Positions 1-8,895 of a DNA stretch of 64,000 nt are shown in pieces. The position numbers and the translations under genes were made by a program. Under the pieces are notes generated by a model. That model was not told the origin of the DNA. It saw nothing but the letters and a program-made list of their open reading frames with translations, and did no database searches. The stretch is from Lachnospiraceae bacterium (GTDB lineage Bacteria; Bacillota; Clostridia; Lachnospirales; Lachnospiraceae). Location: positions 1-64,000 of the forward strand of contig JAFZUW010000026.1 of assembly GCA_017618195.1 (NCBI GenBank), read 5' to 3'. Each line of letters begins with the position of its first letter. The first letter of the stretch is position 1.

Positions 1-2301
1 ACCTCTGCAAAGGGTACCGTAGAGTGCAAGTTCTGGGGTCTCGGCGGTGACGGTACCGTTGGTGCGAACAAGAACTCCACCAAGATCATCGGTGACCATA
101 CCGACAAGTACATCCAGGCATATTTCCAGTATGACTCCAAGAAGACCGGCGGTATCACGATCAGCCATCTTCGTTTCGGTGACAAGCCGATCAAGAGCCC
201 TTACTACATCAACCAGGCTGACTTCGTAGCATGCCACAATCCGTCTTACGTAATCAAGGGTTACAAGATGGTTCAGGACGTTAAGCCGGGCGGAATCTTC
301 ATGATCAACTGCCAGTGGAGCGACGAAGAGCTCAACCAGCATATGCCTGCTGAAGCTAAGCAGTACATTGCAAAGAACAACATCAAGCTTTACACGATCA
401 ACGCTATCGACAAGGCAATCGAAATCGGTATGGGCAAGAGAACCAATACGATTCTCCAGTCCGCATTCTTCAAGCTTGCCAATGTTATGCCGATCGATGA
501 GGCTGTTGAATACATGAAGGCTGCTGCTAAGAAGTCCTACGCTAAGAAGGGCGACGCAGTAGTAGAGATGAACTACAAGGCAATTGATGCCGGTGTAGAC
601 GCTATTCATGAAGTTAAGGTTCCCGCTGACTGGGCTACCGCAGTTGACGCTCCTAAGAAGATTGAGCGTACCGGCCGTCCCGCAACCGTTGAGATGGTTA
701 ACAAGCTTCTTGATCCGATCGGTCTCATGGATGGTTACAGCCTCCCTGTTTCCGCATTCAAGGATATCGCTGACGGTCAGTTCGAGACCGGTGCTTCCGC
801 ATACGAGAAGCGCGGTACCGCAGTTACCGTTCCCGAGTGGGATGCTGCTAAGTGTATCCAGTGTAACCAGTGTGCATTTGTCTGCTCACATGCTACGATC
901 CGTCCGTTCCTTCTTTCCGAGGACGAGGTTAAGGCTGCTCCCGCATCCATCAAGCTTGCGGATACGAAGCCTAAGGCAAGCGAGTACAAGTACACGATGA
1001 CTGTTTCCCCGCTTGACTGTATGGGTTGCGGTGAGTGTATCACCGTATGTCCGGTAGGCGCTATCGCTATGGTTCCTCAGGAATCTCAGGCAGCAGAGCA
1101 GCCCGTATTTGACTACCTTGTAGCAAATGTAGGCAAGAAGGCTGTTGCGGATACGATGCCCGCAGTTAAGGGATCTCAGTTCAACCAGCCTTTGCTTGAG
1201 TTCTCCGGCTCCTGTGCAGGTTGTGCAGAGACTTCTTACGCACGTCTGATCACCCAGCTGTTCGGTGAGCATATGTACATTTCCAATGCGACCGGTTGTT
1301 CCTCCATCTGGGGCGGCCCGGCTGCAACGTCTCCTTACACCGTAAACAAGGACAGCAAGAAGGGTCCGGCTTGGTCCAACTCCCTCTTCGAGGATAACGC
1401 TGAGCACGGTTTCGGTATGTATCTCGGCCAGAAGGTTCTTCGTGACCAGGCTATTGCCAAGCTCGAAGAGATCGCTGCCGGCGACGCTTCCGATTCTCTG
1501 AAGGATGCTATCGCTGCATTCCTTGCAACGAAGGATGACACCCAGAAGAACTCCGCTGATGCGGCTGCATTGATCGCTGAGCTCGAGAAGTGCGATTGCG
1601 ACCTCTGCAAGGAAGTTCTTGAGAAGAAGGATTACCTCGCTAAGAAGTCCGTATGGATCTTCGGCGGCGACGGTTGGGCATATGATATCGGTTACGGCGG
1701 ACTTGACCACGTACTTGCTTCCGGCGAGAACGTAAACGTAATGGTATTCGATACCGAGATGTACTCGAACACCGGCGGTCAGGCTTCTAAGGCTTCCAAT
1801 ATCGGTGAGGTTTGTCAGTTTGCCGCAGCCGGTAAGGAAATCGGCAAGAAGAGCCTTTCCGAGATTGCTATGCAGTATGGTTACGTATATGTAGCTCAGA
1901 TCGCACTCGGTGCTAACCCTGCTCAGGCCGTTAAGGTTCTGCAGGAGGCTGAGGCTTACAACGGTCCTTCCCTTATCATCGGCTACGCTCCCTGCGAACT
2001 CCACGGAATCGCAAAGGGCGGCATGAACCACTGCCAGGATGAGATGAAGAAGGCTGTTAAGGCCGGTTACTGGAACCTGTTCTCCTTCAATCCTGCTCTT
2101 AAGGCAGAAGGCAAGAATCCGTTCACCCTTACCTCCAAGGAAGGCGACGGAACGTATCAGGAGTTCCTGAACAACGAGTCCCGTTACACCCGTCTTGTAA
2201 AGCCGTTCCCGGAGAGAGCAGAGAAGTTGTTCGCAGAGTCCGAGAAGGTTGCAAACGAGCGTTACCAGCACCTGCTGAAGCTTGTTGATCTCTACAAGTA
2301 A
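1..2301 (+). CDS. nifJ: Pyruvate:ferredoxin (flavodoxin) oxidoreductase, 5'-truncated
   Basis: The reading frame is open from base 1, so the start lies outside the window; 766 residues of an enzyme that is usually about 1170-1190 long are present. It decarboxylates pyruvate to acetyl-CoA and CO2 and passes electrons to ferredoxin or flavodoxin, the central step of anaerobic fermentation. Seen in order: the end of the gamma domain, a two-[4Fe-4S] ferredoxin domain with a CxxCxxCxxxC motif near base 853 (CIQCNQCAFVC) and a second near 1018 (CMGCGECITVC), then the thiamine-diphosphate domain with GSCAGCAET (about 1210) and the GDGWAYDIGYGG pyrophosphate/Mg motif (about 1667). The Cys in the CAGC segment and the distal CDCDLC segment fit the third cluster of the family. 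Domain order matches the fused clostridial enzyme. A hairpin terminator follows. Confidence 0.97.
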   Translation, partial: TSAKGTVECKFWGLGGDGTVGANKNSTKIIGDHTDKYIQAYFQYDSKKTGGITISHLRFGDKPIKSPYYINQADFVACHNPSYVIKGYKMVQDVKPGGIFMINCQWSDEELNQHMPAEAKQYIAKNNIKLYTINAIDKAIEIGMGKRTNTILQSAFFKLANVMPIDEAVEYMKAAAKKSYAKKGDAVVEMNYKAIDAGVDAIHEVKVPADWATAVDAPKKIERTGRPATVEMVNKLLDPIGLMDGYSLPVSAFKDIADGQFETGASAYEKRGTAVTVPEWDAAKCIQCNQCAFVCSHATIRPFLLSEDEVKAAPASIKLADTKPKASEYKYTMTVSPLDCMGCGECITVCPVGAIAMVPQESQAAEQPVFDYLVANVGKKAVADTMPAVKGSQFNQPLLEFSGSCAGCAETSYARLITQLFGEHMYISNATGCSSIWGGPAATSPYTVNKDSKKGPAWSNSLFEDNAEHGFGMYLGQKVLRDQAIAKLEEIAAGDASDSLKDAIAAFLATKDDTQKNSADAAALIAELEKCDCDLCKEVLEKKDYLAKKSVWIFGGDGWAYDIGYGGLDHVLASGENVNVMVFDTEMYSNTGGQASKASNIGEVCQFAAAGKEIGKKSLSEIAMQYGYVYVAQIALGANPAQAVKVLQEAEAYNGPSLIIGYAPCELHGIAKGGMNHCQDEMKKAVKAGYWNLFSFNPALKAEGKNPFTLTSKEGDGTYQEFLNNESRYTRLVKPFPERAEKLFAESEKVANERYQHLLKLVDLYK

Positions 2302-2340
2302 TCAGTACCTTCAAAGTGTATTTGACGAAGTTCCCCAAAC

Positions 2341-2370
2341 TTTACAAATATACGGAAAATGATGTATAAT
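2341..2370 (+). promoter_or_regulatory. Sigma-A-type promoter of the GH39/rhomboid pair
   Basis: TTTACA (2341-2346) and TATAAT (2365-2370) are 18 bp apart. The spacer contains ATACGGAAAATG (2350-2361), one base off a 12-mer that recurs in other intergenic regions here. Transcription would start near 2377, inside the hairpin that ends nifJ. Confidence 0.55.
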
Positions 2371-2372
2371 GT

Positions 2373-2405
2373 GAGACGGTATGTTACGGCATACCGTCTC
2401 ATTTT
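2373..2405 (+). terminator. Rho-independent terminator after nifJ
   Basis: A perfect 11-bp stem (2373-2383 with 2390-2400, loop 2384-2389) is followed by ATTTTC. It sits directly downstream of the -10 box of the next gene, so the stem also overlaps the expected transcription start of that gene. Confidence 0.7.
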
Positions 2406-2453
2406 CGTTGGGGTGAAAACCCGGCGCAACAATACAGAGAGGGGTTACGGCAG

Positions 2454-3956
2454 ATGAAATTAGACATTTCTTTGAAGGGCAATGAGAAGGTATCCTTTTG
2501 GAACAATGTGGATTTCTGCGTCGGCACCGGCCGCGCAGGCCTGGCGCTTACGGAAGAGTATCTGAAGGAACTCTCATTTGTCCAGGACATTATCGGATTT
2601 AAGCATATCCGCGGACACGGACTGTTCACGGACGACCTTGCGATTTACCAGAAGCGCAAGAACTGGCACACCGGCGAGATTACGATCGAGTATAACTTCA
2701 CGTATCTGGACCGCATCATGGATGCGTATCTGGAGCGGAATATCGTACCTTTCCTCGAGCTCGGATTCATGCCGAAGGAGATGGCGAGCGGCGACAATAC
2801 GATCTTTTATTGGAAGGGCAATACGACGCCTCCGAAGGATTACAGGGACTGGACGGATATGGTTACCGCAACGCTTGCGCACCTCGTAAAGCGTTACGGC
2901 GAGCAGGTTTATTCCTGGCCGATCGAGGTATGGAACGAGCCCAACCTTCCGGGATTCTGGAAAGACGCGAACATGGAAGAGTACTTCCGCCTGTTTAAGG
3001 AGACGTTCCTTGCGATCAAGAAGCTTGACAAGCGTTTCCGCGTCGGCGGTCCGGCAATCTGCGGCGTCCGCGATAAGGAATGGATGAAGGGATTCTTCGA
3101 TTTCTGTAAGAAGGAAGGCTTAAAGCCCGATTTCGCGACGAGACATCATTATACGACCGAGATGCCGAAGTTCGACGGCCACTACACCTATCAGCAGCTG
3201 TCCGATCCGGAGCTCGGGTTTGAGAATCTGCAGAGTTCCCGCGACATTATCGACTCCTATAAGGAGTTCAAGGGCATGGAGATGCATCTGACGGAGTTCA
3301 ACACCTCCTATACGCCTACCAACCCGCTGCACGATACGAACGAGAATGCGGCTTATCTTGCTTATCAGCTCGAGCGCCTCGGCGAGACCTCGTATTCTTA
3401 TTCCTACTGGACGTTCGGCGACGTTTTCGAGGAGAACGGCGTACCGTTCTCGCTGTTCCACGGCGGATTCGGTCTCGTAGCGCACGGCTGCATCCCGAAG
3501 CCGACGTTCTGGACATTTGCCTTCTATAAGAGACTTCAGGATGACGCGACGGAATGCGTTTATAAGGGTAAGAACGCGGTTATCGTAAAGACCCGTCAGG
3601 GCGGCTACGAAGCAATCTTCTGGAACATGTCGAACGACGAGACGCTTCCGGTAAATGTGAAGCTTCCCGCCGACGTGAAGGAATACACGATGATCAGCGA
3701 GACCGTCGACTGGGTCACCTGCAACCCGCAGAAGGCATGGCATGACCTCGGCGAGCCGAAGAACCCGTCAAAGGAGCAGGTGGAACTGATCCACAAATTC
3801 GCTTATCCGCTCTGCGCTAGTGATGTTCTTACGAAGTCGCGCGGCGGCAAAGTAACCGTTTCCCTTGAGGTCCGTCCTCAGGGCGTCGTATACGTATCCC
3901 TGACTCCCCGCGAGTTCGAGGGAGACCGCGGATTCACGTACGGACGGAGAGAATAA
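2454..3956 (+). CDS. xynB: Glycoside hydrolase family 39 beta-xylosidase
   Basis: This 500-residue protein matches GH39 beta-xylosidases in length and motifs. The proposed acid/base Glu162 lies in EVWNEPN and the proposed nucleophile Glu281 in LTEFNTSY; these positions are close to the Glu160 and Glu277 known for the Thermoanaerobacterium enzyme. It should release xylose from the non-reducing end of xylo-oligosaccharides with retention of configuration. No signal peptide is visible, so it is probably cytoplasmic and acts on imported oligosaccharides. The ATG at 2454 follows a purine-rich AGAGAGGGG. The rhomboid gene starts 22 bp downstream on the same strand with no terminator between, suggesting a shared transcript without an obvious functional link. 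Confidence 0.93.
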   Translation: MKLDISLKGNEKVSFWNNVDFCVGTGRAGLALTEEYLKELSFVQDIIGFKHIRGHGLFTDDLAIYQKRKNWHTGEITIEYNFTYLDRIMDAYLERNIVPFLELGFMPKEMASGDNTIFYWKGNTTPPKDYRDWTDMVTATLAHLVKRYGEQVYSWPIEVWNEPNLPGFWKDANMEEYFRLFKETFLAIKKLDKRFRVGGPAICGVRDKEWMKGFFDFCKKEGLKPDFATRHHYTTEMPKFDGHYTYQQLSDPELGFENLQSSRDIIDSYKEFKGMEMHLTEFNTSYTPTNPLHDTNENAAYLAYQLERLGETSYSYSYWTFGDVFEENGVPFSLFHGGFGLVAHGCIPKPTFWTFAFYKRLQDDATECVYKGKNAVIVKTRQGGYEAIFWNMSNDETLPVNVKLPADVKEYTMISETVDWVTCNPQKAWHDLGEPKNPSKEQVELIHKFAYPLCASDVLTKSRGGKVTVSLEVRPQGVVYVSLTPREFEGDRGFTYGRRE

Positions 3957-3978
3957 AATCATACACAGGGGGATAAAG

Positions 3979-5157
3979 ATGACAGAGGATATACTGGAGT
4001 TTTTGGTGAAAATGGGCTTTTCGGCTCTTCCGAACGGACCGGAAGGGTTCCCGATTTATGTGAAAAAGGATCATGGTCAGGGCTTCGGAATCATTGTGGC
4101 TGACTGTGAGGAAACGGACGGCCGATTGACGAAGGAACTGCATCGTACGATGATTGCATGGACTCAGGAACGGCTGACAGCCGACGGATGTGCGGTAATC
4201 TCGGTCATTACATTTTTCATCACGTCCGAACTTGCCAAGTACGCGCTTTTCGGCGAAGGAACAAAGTTCTGGATCATCACGCCGGCGGGAAGAATCATCG
4301 TGAGAAGCGGACAGCCGGAGGATTTTGCGGATATTCGTGCCGAACTCAATAAGAAGATTTCACCTCCGGCGCCGGTACAGAGCAGCAGTTCGGTTGAGCT
4401 TTCGACACCGGTTGTTCATATCAATAAAGCGAGAGGCTATATGCCGGACGGCTTTTTCGAGGAATCGGCGTACAGTCTGAAGAGTTGTTTTTTTACGCTT
4501 GCCTTGGTGTTATTGAACGTAATATTTTATTTCTGTCCTCAGGCAACAAGCGGCTCGGATGGTATTGAGAGACAGTGGAATTTGTTTGCATCCAGCTGGA
4601 ATTCCACGATCAGGGGCGGAAAAGTATGGCAGATGTTCACCTCCATGTTCATACATATTAATTTTCTGCATCTGTTTTCGAACATGCTTGTACTGCTGAT
4701 CATCGGCTATTGGCTCGAGAGGAGGATCAGCAGAAGAGCTTACCTTGCTGTCTACTTCGGAGGAGGGCTCGTTGCAAGCATAGTGTCCCTTCTTTACCGC
4801 GGTGTCGTTATGGCCGATTCTCCGAAAATCGTGCAGATCGGCTGGTTCTCCTATGAAATTGATCAGCGGACCATCGTGGCAGGCGGAGCTTCCGGCGCCA
4901 TCATGGCACTTGCCGGAGCGGCATTCTTCCGAATGTTCATCGGCCGCTCGTTCGACGGCTACTGGCTGGCGGAACGTAAGCCGTATCTCGATGTGCTTGT
5001 ATTTATCTGTGTCATTGTAAACATATACATAGCGTTATTCGTAGAGGAACAGGGCAATACCGACATATCCGCTCATCTGGGCGGCCTCTTCGGCGGATTC
5101 CTGATCATGAGCCTTGTAATGGTCATTCTATACAGGCGGGAACAGCAAAACGCGTGA
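3979..5157 (+). CDS. Rhomboid-family intramembrane serine protease with an N-terminal soluble domain
   Basis: The protein has 392 residues. The first 165 or so are soluble and of unrecognised fold. A six-helix rhomboid core follows, starting near residue 168. The core carries the signature residues: HxxxN around His231-Asn235 (HLFSN), catalytic Ser305 in GGASGA and catalytic His366 in SAHLGG. Rhomboids cleave transmembrane helices of other membrane proteins. The long N-terminal extension recalls YqgP-like Bacillota rhomboids, but I do not see a clear homology that names it. The ATG at 3979 follows AGGGGG. It lies 22 bp after the GH39 gene and is closed by a strong terminator. Substrate unknown. 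Confidence 0.9.
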   Translation: MTEDILEFLVKMGFSALPNGPEGFPIYVKKDHGQGFGIIVADCEETDGRLTKELHRTMIAWTQERLTADGCAVISVITFFITSELAKYALFGEGTKFWIITPAGRIIVRSGQPEDFADIRAELNKKISPPAPVQSSSSVELSTPVVHINKARGYMPDGFFEESAYSLKSCFFTLALVLLNVIFYFCPQATSGSDGIERQWNLFASSWNSTIRGGKVWQMFTSMFIHINFLHLFSNMLVLLIIGYWLERRISRRAYLAVYFGGGLVASIVSLLYRGVVMADSPKIVQIGWFSYEIDQRTIVAGGASGAIMALAGAAFFRMFIGRSFDGYWLAERKPYLDVLVFICVIVNIYIALFVEEQGNTDISAHLGGLFGGFLIMSLVMVILYRREQQNA

Positions 5158-5177
5158 CGGTTTACGGGATTAACGGA

Positions 5178-5206
5178 CCGGGCAGATTATTCTGCCCGGT
5201 TTTTTT
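5178..5206 (+). terminator. Rho-independent terminator after the rhomboid gene
   Basis: A perfect 9-bp GC-rich stem (5178-5186 with 5191-5199, loop TTAT) is followed by seven T residues. Confidence 0.93.
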
Positions 5207-5256
5207 CAGGGGATATTCCATGAAAAAGAATATTACGGAAAATGTGAAGATTATTC

Positions 5257-5285
5257 TTGACTTTAACGCGTTAAAGTGTTACACT
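5257..5285 (+). promoter_or_regulatory. Promoter with an embedded 16-bp palindrome, upstream of the acyl-CoA synthetase
   Basis: TTGACT (5257-5262) and TACACT (5280-5285) are exactly 17 bp apart. The spacer is almost filled by a perfect palindrome, CTTTAACGCGTTAAAG (5261-5276). It overlaps a second inverted repeat, AAAGTGT-T-ACACTTT (5273-5287), which covers the -10 box. A dimeric repressor bound here would block RNA polymerase directly. TetR- and GntR-type regulators of lipid genes work this way, but the regulator is not in the window. A TTACGGAAAATG motif lies at 5233-5244. The rest of the 5158-5402 gap holds nothing else I can name. Confidence 0.65.
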
Positions 5286-5402
5286 TTGACCGAACGAATT
5301 GTGAGAGGTATGTATGCCTTAAAAGGGTACATGCTTCTTTTACGGAAATAAACGAAAAGCGGCAGGATGGATGAAGCCTCGCCGCGGTTTTAGGAGAGAA
5401 CA

Positions 5403-7031
5403 ATGCCGATTACCGAATTTCTTGTAAGAAACGCCGAGCTCTATCCGAACGAGGTCTGTCTCGTTGAGATCAACCCGGCGGAGCAGAAGAGCCGTACCTG
5501 GCGTGAATATGAGCTGATTGAGAGCGACCGTGACGAGAAATACCGCCGCGAGATGACATGGGAGGATTTCGACCGCAAGTCCAACCGTTTCGCGAACCTG
5601 CTTTTGAGCCGCGGCGTTAAGAAGGGCGACAAGGTTGCAATCCTTTTGATGAACTGCCTTGAGTGGCTTCCGATTTACTTCGGCGTTCTGAAGACCGGCG
5701 CGCTTGCCGTTCCGATGAACTACCGTTACACCGCCGATGAGATCAAGTACTGCCTTGATCTGGCGGACTGCAGCGTCCTCGTATTCGGCCCCGAATTCAT
5801 CGGCCGTATCGAAGACATCGCGAACCGGATTCCCAAGATTAAAGAGATGTTCTATGTCGGAGAGGACTGCCCGTCATTTGCCGACAGTTACGAAAAATAC
5901 GCCGCATACTGCACTTCGAAGAACCCCGGCATTGCTTTGACGGATGATGACGATGCGGCAATCTACTTCTCGTCCGGCACGACCGGATTCCCGAAGGCGA
6001 TCCTTCACGCGCACCGCGCACTTGTTTCGTCCTGCCGTACCGAGCAGAACCATCACGGCCAGACGCACGACGACGTGTTCCTCTGTATCCCGCCGCTTTA
6101 TCATACCGGCGCGAAGATGCACTGGTTCGGAAGCCTTCTGGTAGGCGGCAAAGCCGTTCTGCTTCGCGGCGTAAAGCCCGAGTGGATCCTTGAGACGGTA
6201 TCCCGCGAGAAGGCGACTATCGTATGGCTGCTTGTTCCGTGGGCGCAGGATATTCTCGATACGATCGACCGCGGAGAGATCGATGTAACGAAATACGAGC
6301 TGTCCCAGTGGAGACTGATGCATGTCGGTGCACAGCCCGTTCCGCCGAGCCTTATCAAGCGGTGGAAGGAGCATTTTCCGAATCATGATTATGATACGAA
6401 CTACGGTCTGTCCGAGTCCATCGGACCCGGCTGCGTACATCTCGGAATCGAGAATATAAGAAAAGTCGGCGCGATCGGCGTTCCCGGTTTCGGCTGGGAG
6501 TGCGATATCGTGGATGAGAACCGCAAGAGCGTTAAGCAGGGTGAGGTCGGAGAGCTTGCCGTTAAGGGCCCCGGCGTCATGAAATGCTACTACAAGGATG
6601 AGGCGGCGACCAAGGCCGTTCTTTCCGACGACGGATGGCTTTACACCGGCGATATGGCAAAGCAGGACGAGGAAGGCTTTATCTACCTCGTAGACCGCAA
6701 GAAAGACGTTATCATCATGGGCGGCGAGAATATCTACCCCGTTCAGATTGAAGACTATCTGCGGGCAAATGACAAGATCGCGGACGTAGCCGTAATCGGT
6801 GTTCCGGATGCGCGTCTCGGCGAAGTTACGCTGGCGGTTATCCAGGTAAAAGAGGGCATGAGCATGACCGAGGAAGAGGTCAACAACTTCTGCCTTGACC
6901 TGCCCAGATATAAGAGACCGCGTCAGATCGTCTTCATGGACGTACCGCGTAACCCTACCGGAAAGATTGAAAAGCCGAAGCTTCGTAAGCAGTTCTGCGG
7001 CGGCAGTCTGGTAGAGGCGCAGATTAAGTAG
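5403..7031 (+). CDS. Acyl-CoA synthetase (AMP-forming, ANL superfamily)
   Basis: This is a 542-residue adenylate-forming ligase. The phosphate-binding loop YFSSGTTGFPKA is at residues 189-200. The hinge region includes GWLYTGDMAKQDEEGF and DRKKDVIIMGGENIYP, and the C-terminal catalytic Lys is about residue 521 in NPTGKIEKPK. It should activate a carboxylic acid, probably a medium- or long-chain fatty acid, to its acyl-AMP and then acyl-CoA; the substrate cannot be read from sequence. Residues about 25-50 form a charged insertion before the usual N-terminal core. The ATG at 5403 follows TAGGAGAG. The gene stands alone between terminators, with a promoter that looks operator-controlled. Other ANL enzymes (aryl-CoA ligases) are possible. 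Confidence 0.9.
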   Translation: MPITEFLVRNAELYPNEVCLVEINPAEQKSRTWREYELIESDRDEKYRREMTWEDFDRKSNRFANLLLSRGVKKGDKVAILLMNCLEWLPIYFGVLKTGALAVPMNYRYTADEIKYCLDLADCSVLVFGPEFIGRIEDIANRIPKIKEMFYVGEDCPSFADSYEKYAAYCTSKNPGIALTDDDDAAIYFSSGTTGFPKAILHAHRALVSSCRTEQNHHGQTHDDVFLCIPPLYHTGAKMHWFGSLLVGGKAVLLRGVKPEWILETVSREKATIVWLLVPWAQDILDTIDRGEIDVTKYELSQWRLMHVGAQPVPPSLIKRWKEHFPNHDYDTNYGLSESIGPGCVHLGIENIRKVGAIGVPGFGWECDIVDENRKSVKQGEVGELAVKGPGVMKCYYKDEAATKAVLSDDGWLYTGDMAKQDEEGFIYLVDRKKDVIIMGGENIYPVQIEDYLRANDKIADVAVIGVPDARLGEVTLAVIQVKEGMSMTEEEVNNFCLDLPRYKRPRQIVFMDVPRNPTGKIEKPKLRKQFCGGSLVEAQIK

Positions 7032-7112
7032 TCCGTAAGTGGCCTGAAAGGCCCGGGAGCTGTCCCTGCGGCTTACCCGCGGAACCGGTTCCGAGAATAA
7101 GATTGAAATAAG

Positions 7113-7139
7113 TTGTGGGGCTTCCCGCCCCACAATCTT
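7113..7139 (+). terminator. Probable terminator after the acyl-CoA synthetase
   Basis: A perfect 9-bp stem (7113-7121 with 7127-7135, loop TTCCC) is followed by a short, imperfect T tract (TCTTT). Confidence 0.65.
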
Positions 7140-7233
7140 TCGACCAAAGAACTCGGTGCTTTAGAGTGCGAAAGTGCGAAGTGCCGCATTTGTCCGATAT
7201 AGAAAAATCCCCCACAATAAGGAGAGTAAAAAC

Positions 7234-8838
7234 ATGTTGATCCCTTTGACCTGTACCCTGTTGGTGTGTTTCTTCGCACTGATGATCTTCGTCGGATTCC
7301 GCTGCAGAAAGCATGCGACCGACGTAAACGGTTTCGTACTCGGCGGCCGTAACGTAGGCCCGTGGCTTACCGCATTTGCCTTCGGTACCTCGTATTTCTC
7401 GGCCGTTATCTTTGTCGGTTATGCCGGTCAGTTCGGCTGGAATTTCGGTCTTTCCTCGACCTGGATCGGTCTCGGAAATGCGTTCATCGGTTCCCTTCTT
7501 GCATGGGAGATCCTCGGACGCCGTACCCGTGTTATGACGAGACATCTCGATACGAAGACGATGCCCGATTTCTTTGAGAAGCGTTATCAGAGCAAGGCGT
7601 TGAAGATTATCGCTTCCATCATCGTATTTGTCTTCCTGATCCCTTACACCGCTTCACTTTACAACGGTCTGTCGAGCCTTTTCAACATCGTATTTACGAT
7701 CCCTTACTGGGTTGTAATCCTGATCATGGCAGTGCTGACCGCTATCTACGTAATCTTCGGCGGATACATGGCTACCGCCGTGAACGACTTCATTCAGGGC
7801 ATCATCATGCTGGTCGGCATCATCGCTGTTGTCGTATCCGTACTGCTGAGCCAGGGCGGTTTCTCCGAAGCTGTCAGCAAGCTTTCCGCGGAGAGCGCAC
7901 CGCTTCCGGGCGGCCCGGTTCTGAACGGCGCTTTCACAAGCTTCTTCGGACCTCATCCGTTCGCGCTGCTGTTCGTAGTTCTGCTTACCTCCCTCGGTAC
8001 CTGGGGACTTCCTCAGATGGTCGGCAAATTCTACTCCATCAAGAATGAGGACGCGATTAAGAAGGGCACGATCATCTCCACATTTTTCGCCATCGTTGTT
8101 GCAGGCGGATGCTACTTCCTCGGCGGCTTCGGCAGACTGTTCGCGGATTCGGAGTTCATTAAGAAGAAGCCCGACGGCACGATCCTTTTCGACTCCATTA
8201 TTCCGGCAATGCTCCGCGAGCTTCCCGACCTTGTAATCGCCATCGTTATCGTACTTGTTCTTGCCGCTTCGATGTCGACGCTTTCCTCACTCGTTCTTAC
8301 ATCGAGCTCGACGCTGACGCTGGACGTTGTTGCTCCGGCTGCAGGAGAGAAGATGGACGAGAAGAAGAAAGTCTTCACCATGCGTGTATTTATCGTTTTC
8401 TTCGTAATCGTTTCCGCAGTGATCGCGGTTCTGAAGGATCGTTTCAACATTACGTTCATCGCACAGATGATGGGTGTTTCATGGGGCGCGCTTGCAGGCG
8501 CATTCCTTGCTCCGTTCCTGTACGGTCTGTACTCGAAGAAGATTACGAAGGCTGCCGTTGCGGTATGCTTCGCATTTGCCACCTGCATGACCGTAATCCA
8601 GCTCCTTTGCTCCTTCGGCGCAATTTCCTTTAACGGCGCGGTACTCGGTTACATTTTCAAGTCCTCCATTAACTCCGGCGTTGTTTCGATGGTAGGCGGT
8701 CTGATCCTTGTTCCGATCGTCAGCCTGATCACGCCGAAGCCTGACAAGGACAAAGTGGACGCCATGTTCTCCTGCTACGACCAGAAGGTTGTTGTGGAAG
8801 TGAAGATGAGCGAGCGCCTTGAAGAAGAGAGTAAATAA
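7234..8838 (+). CDS. Sodium:solute symporter family protein
   Basis: This 534-residue integral membrane protein of the SSS (sodium/solute symporter) family has about 13 predicted transmembrane helices. The signature region includes GGRNVGPWLTAFAFGTSYFSA near the N-terminus and a long helix-rich core with GGYMATAVNDFIQG. It should take up an organic solute by sodium co-transport across the cytoplasmic membrane; the substrate is not determinable. I chose ATG 7234 over an in-frame ATG at 7174 because AAGGAGA lies at 7219-7225 and the upstream extension is hydrophilic and non-conserved in character. It forms its own transcription unit, bounded by hairpins on both sides. Confidence 0.92.
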   Translation: MLIPLTCTLLVCFFALMIFVGFRCRKHATDVNGFVLGGRNVGPWLTAFAFGTSYFSAVIFVGYAGQFGWNFGLSSTWIGLGNAFIGSLLAWEILGRRTRVMTRHLDTKTMPDFFEKRYQSKALKIIASIIVFVFLIPYTASLYNGLSSLFNIVFTIPYWVVILIMAVLTAIYVIFGGYMATAVNDFIQGIIMLVGIIAVVVSVLLSQGGFSEAVSKLSAESAPLPGGPVLNGAFTSFFGPHPFALLFVVLLTSLGTWGLPQMVGKFYSIKNEDAIKKGTIISTFFAIVVAGGCYFLGGFGRLFADSEFIKKKPDGTILFDSIIPAMLRELPDLVIAIVIVLVLAASMSTLSSLVLTSSSTLTLDVVAPAAGEKMDEKKKVFTMRVFIVFFVIVSAVIAVLKDRFNITFIAQMMGVSWGALAGAFLAPFLYGLYSKKITKAAVAVCFAFATCMTVIQLLCSFGAISFNGAVLGYIFKSSINSGVVSMVGGLILVPIVSLITPKPDKDKVDAMFSCYDQKVVVEVKMSERLEEESK

Positions 8839-8847
8839 ATGACTGCG

Positions 8848-8875
8848 ACTGCCGGGACCTTCCCGGCAGTTGTTT
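8848..8875 (+). terminator. Rho-independent terminator after the symporter
   Basis: A perfect 10-bp stem (8848-8857 with 8861-8870) with a three-base loop is followed by TTGTTT. The ybaK ribosome-binding site begins about 12 bp later, so ybaK may depend on read-through or on an unseen promoter. Confidence 0.85.
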
Positions 8876-8895
8876 CATGACAGGAGAACCATATT

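Noticed and set aside
886-2271. Long open frame on the minus strand, opposite nifJ
   Set aside because: It mirrors the codon pattern of nifJ, has no ribosome site or recognisable domain, and nifJ is certain.
5154-5351. Short open frame spanning the rhomboid terminator and the next promoter
   Set aside because: It runs through a terminator, a promoter and a palindrome, and has no ribosome site.
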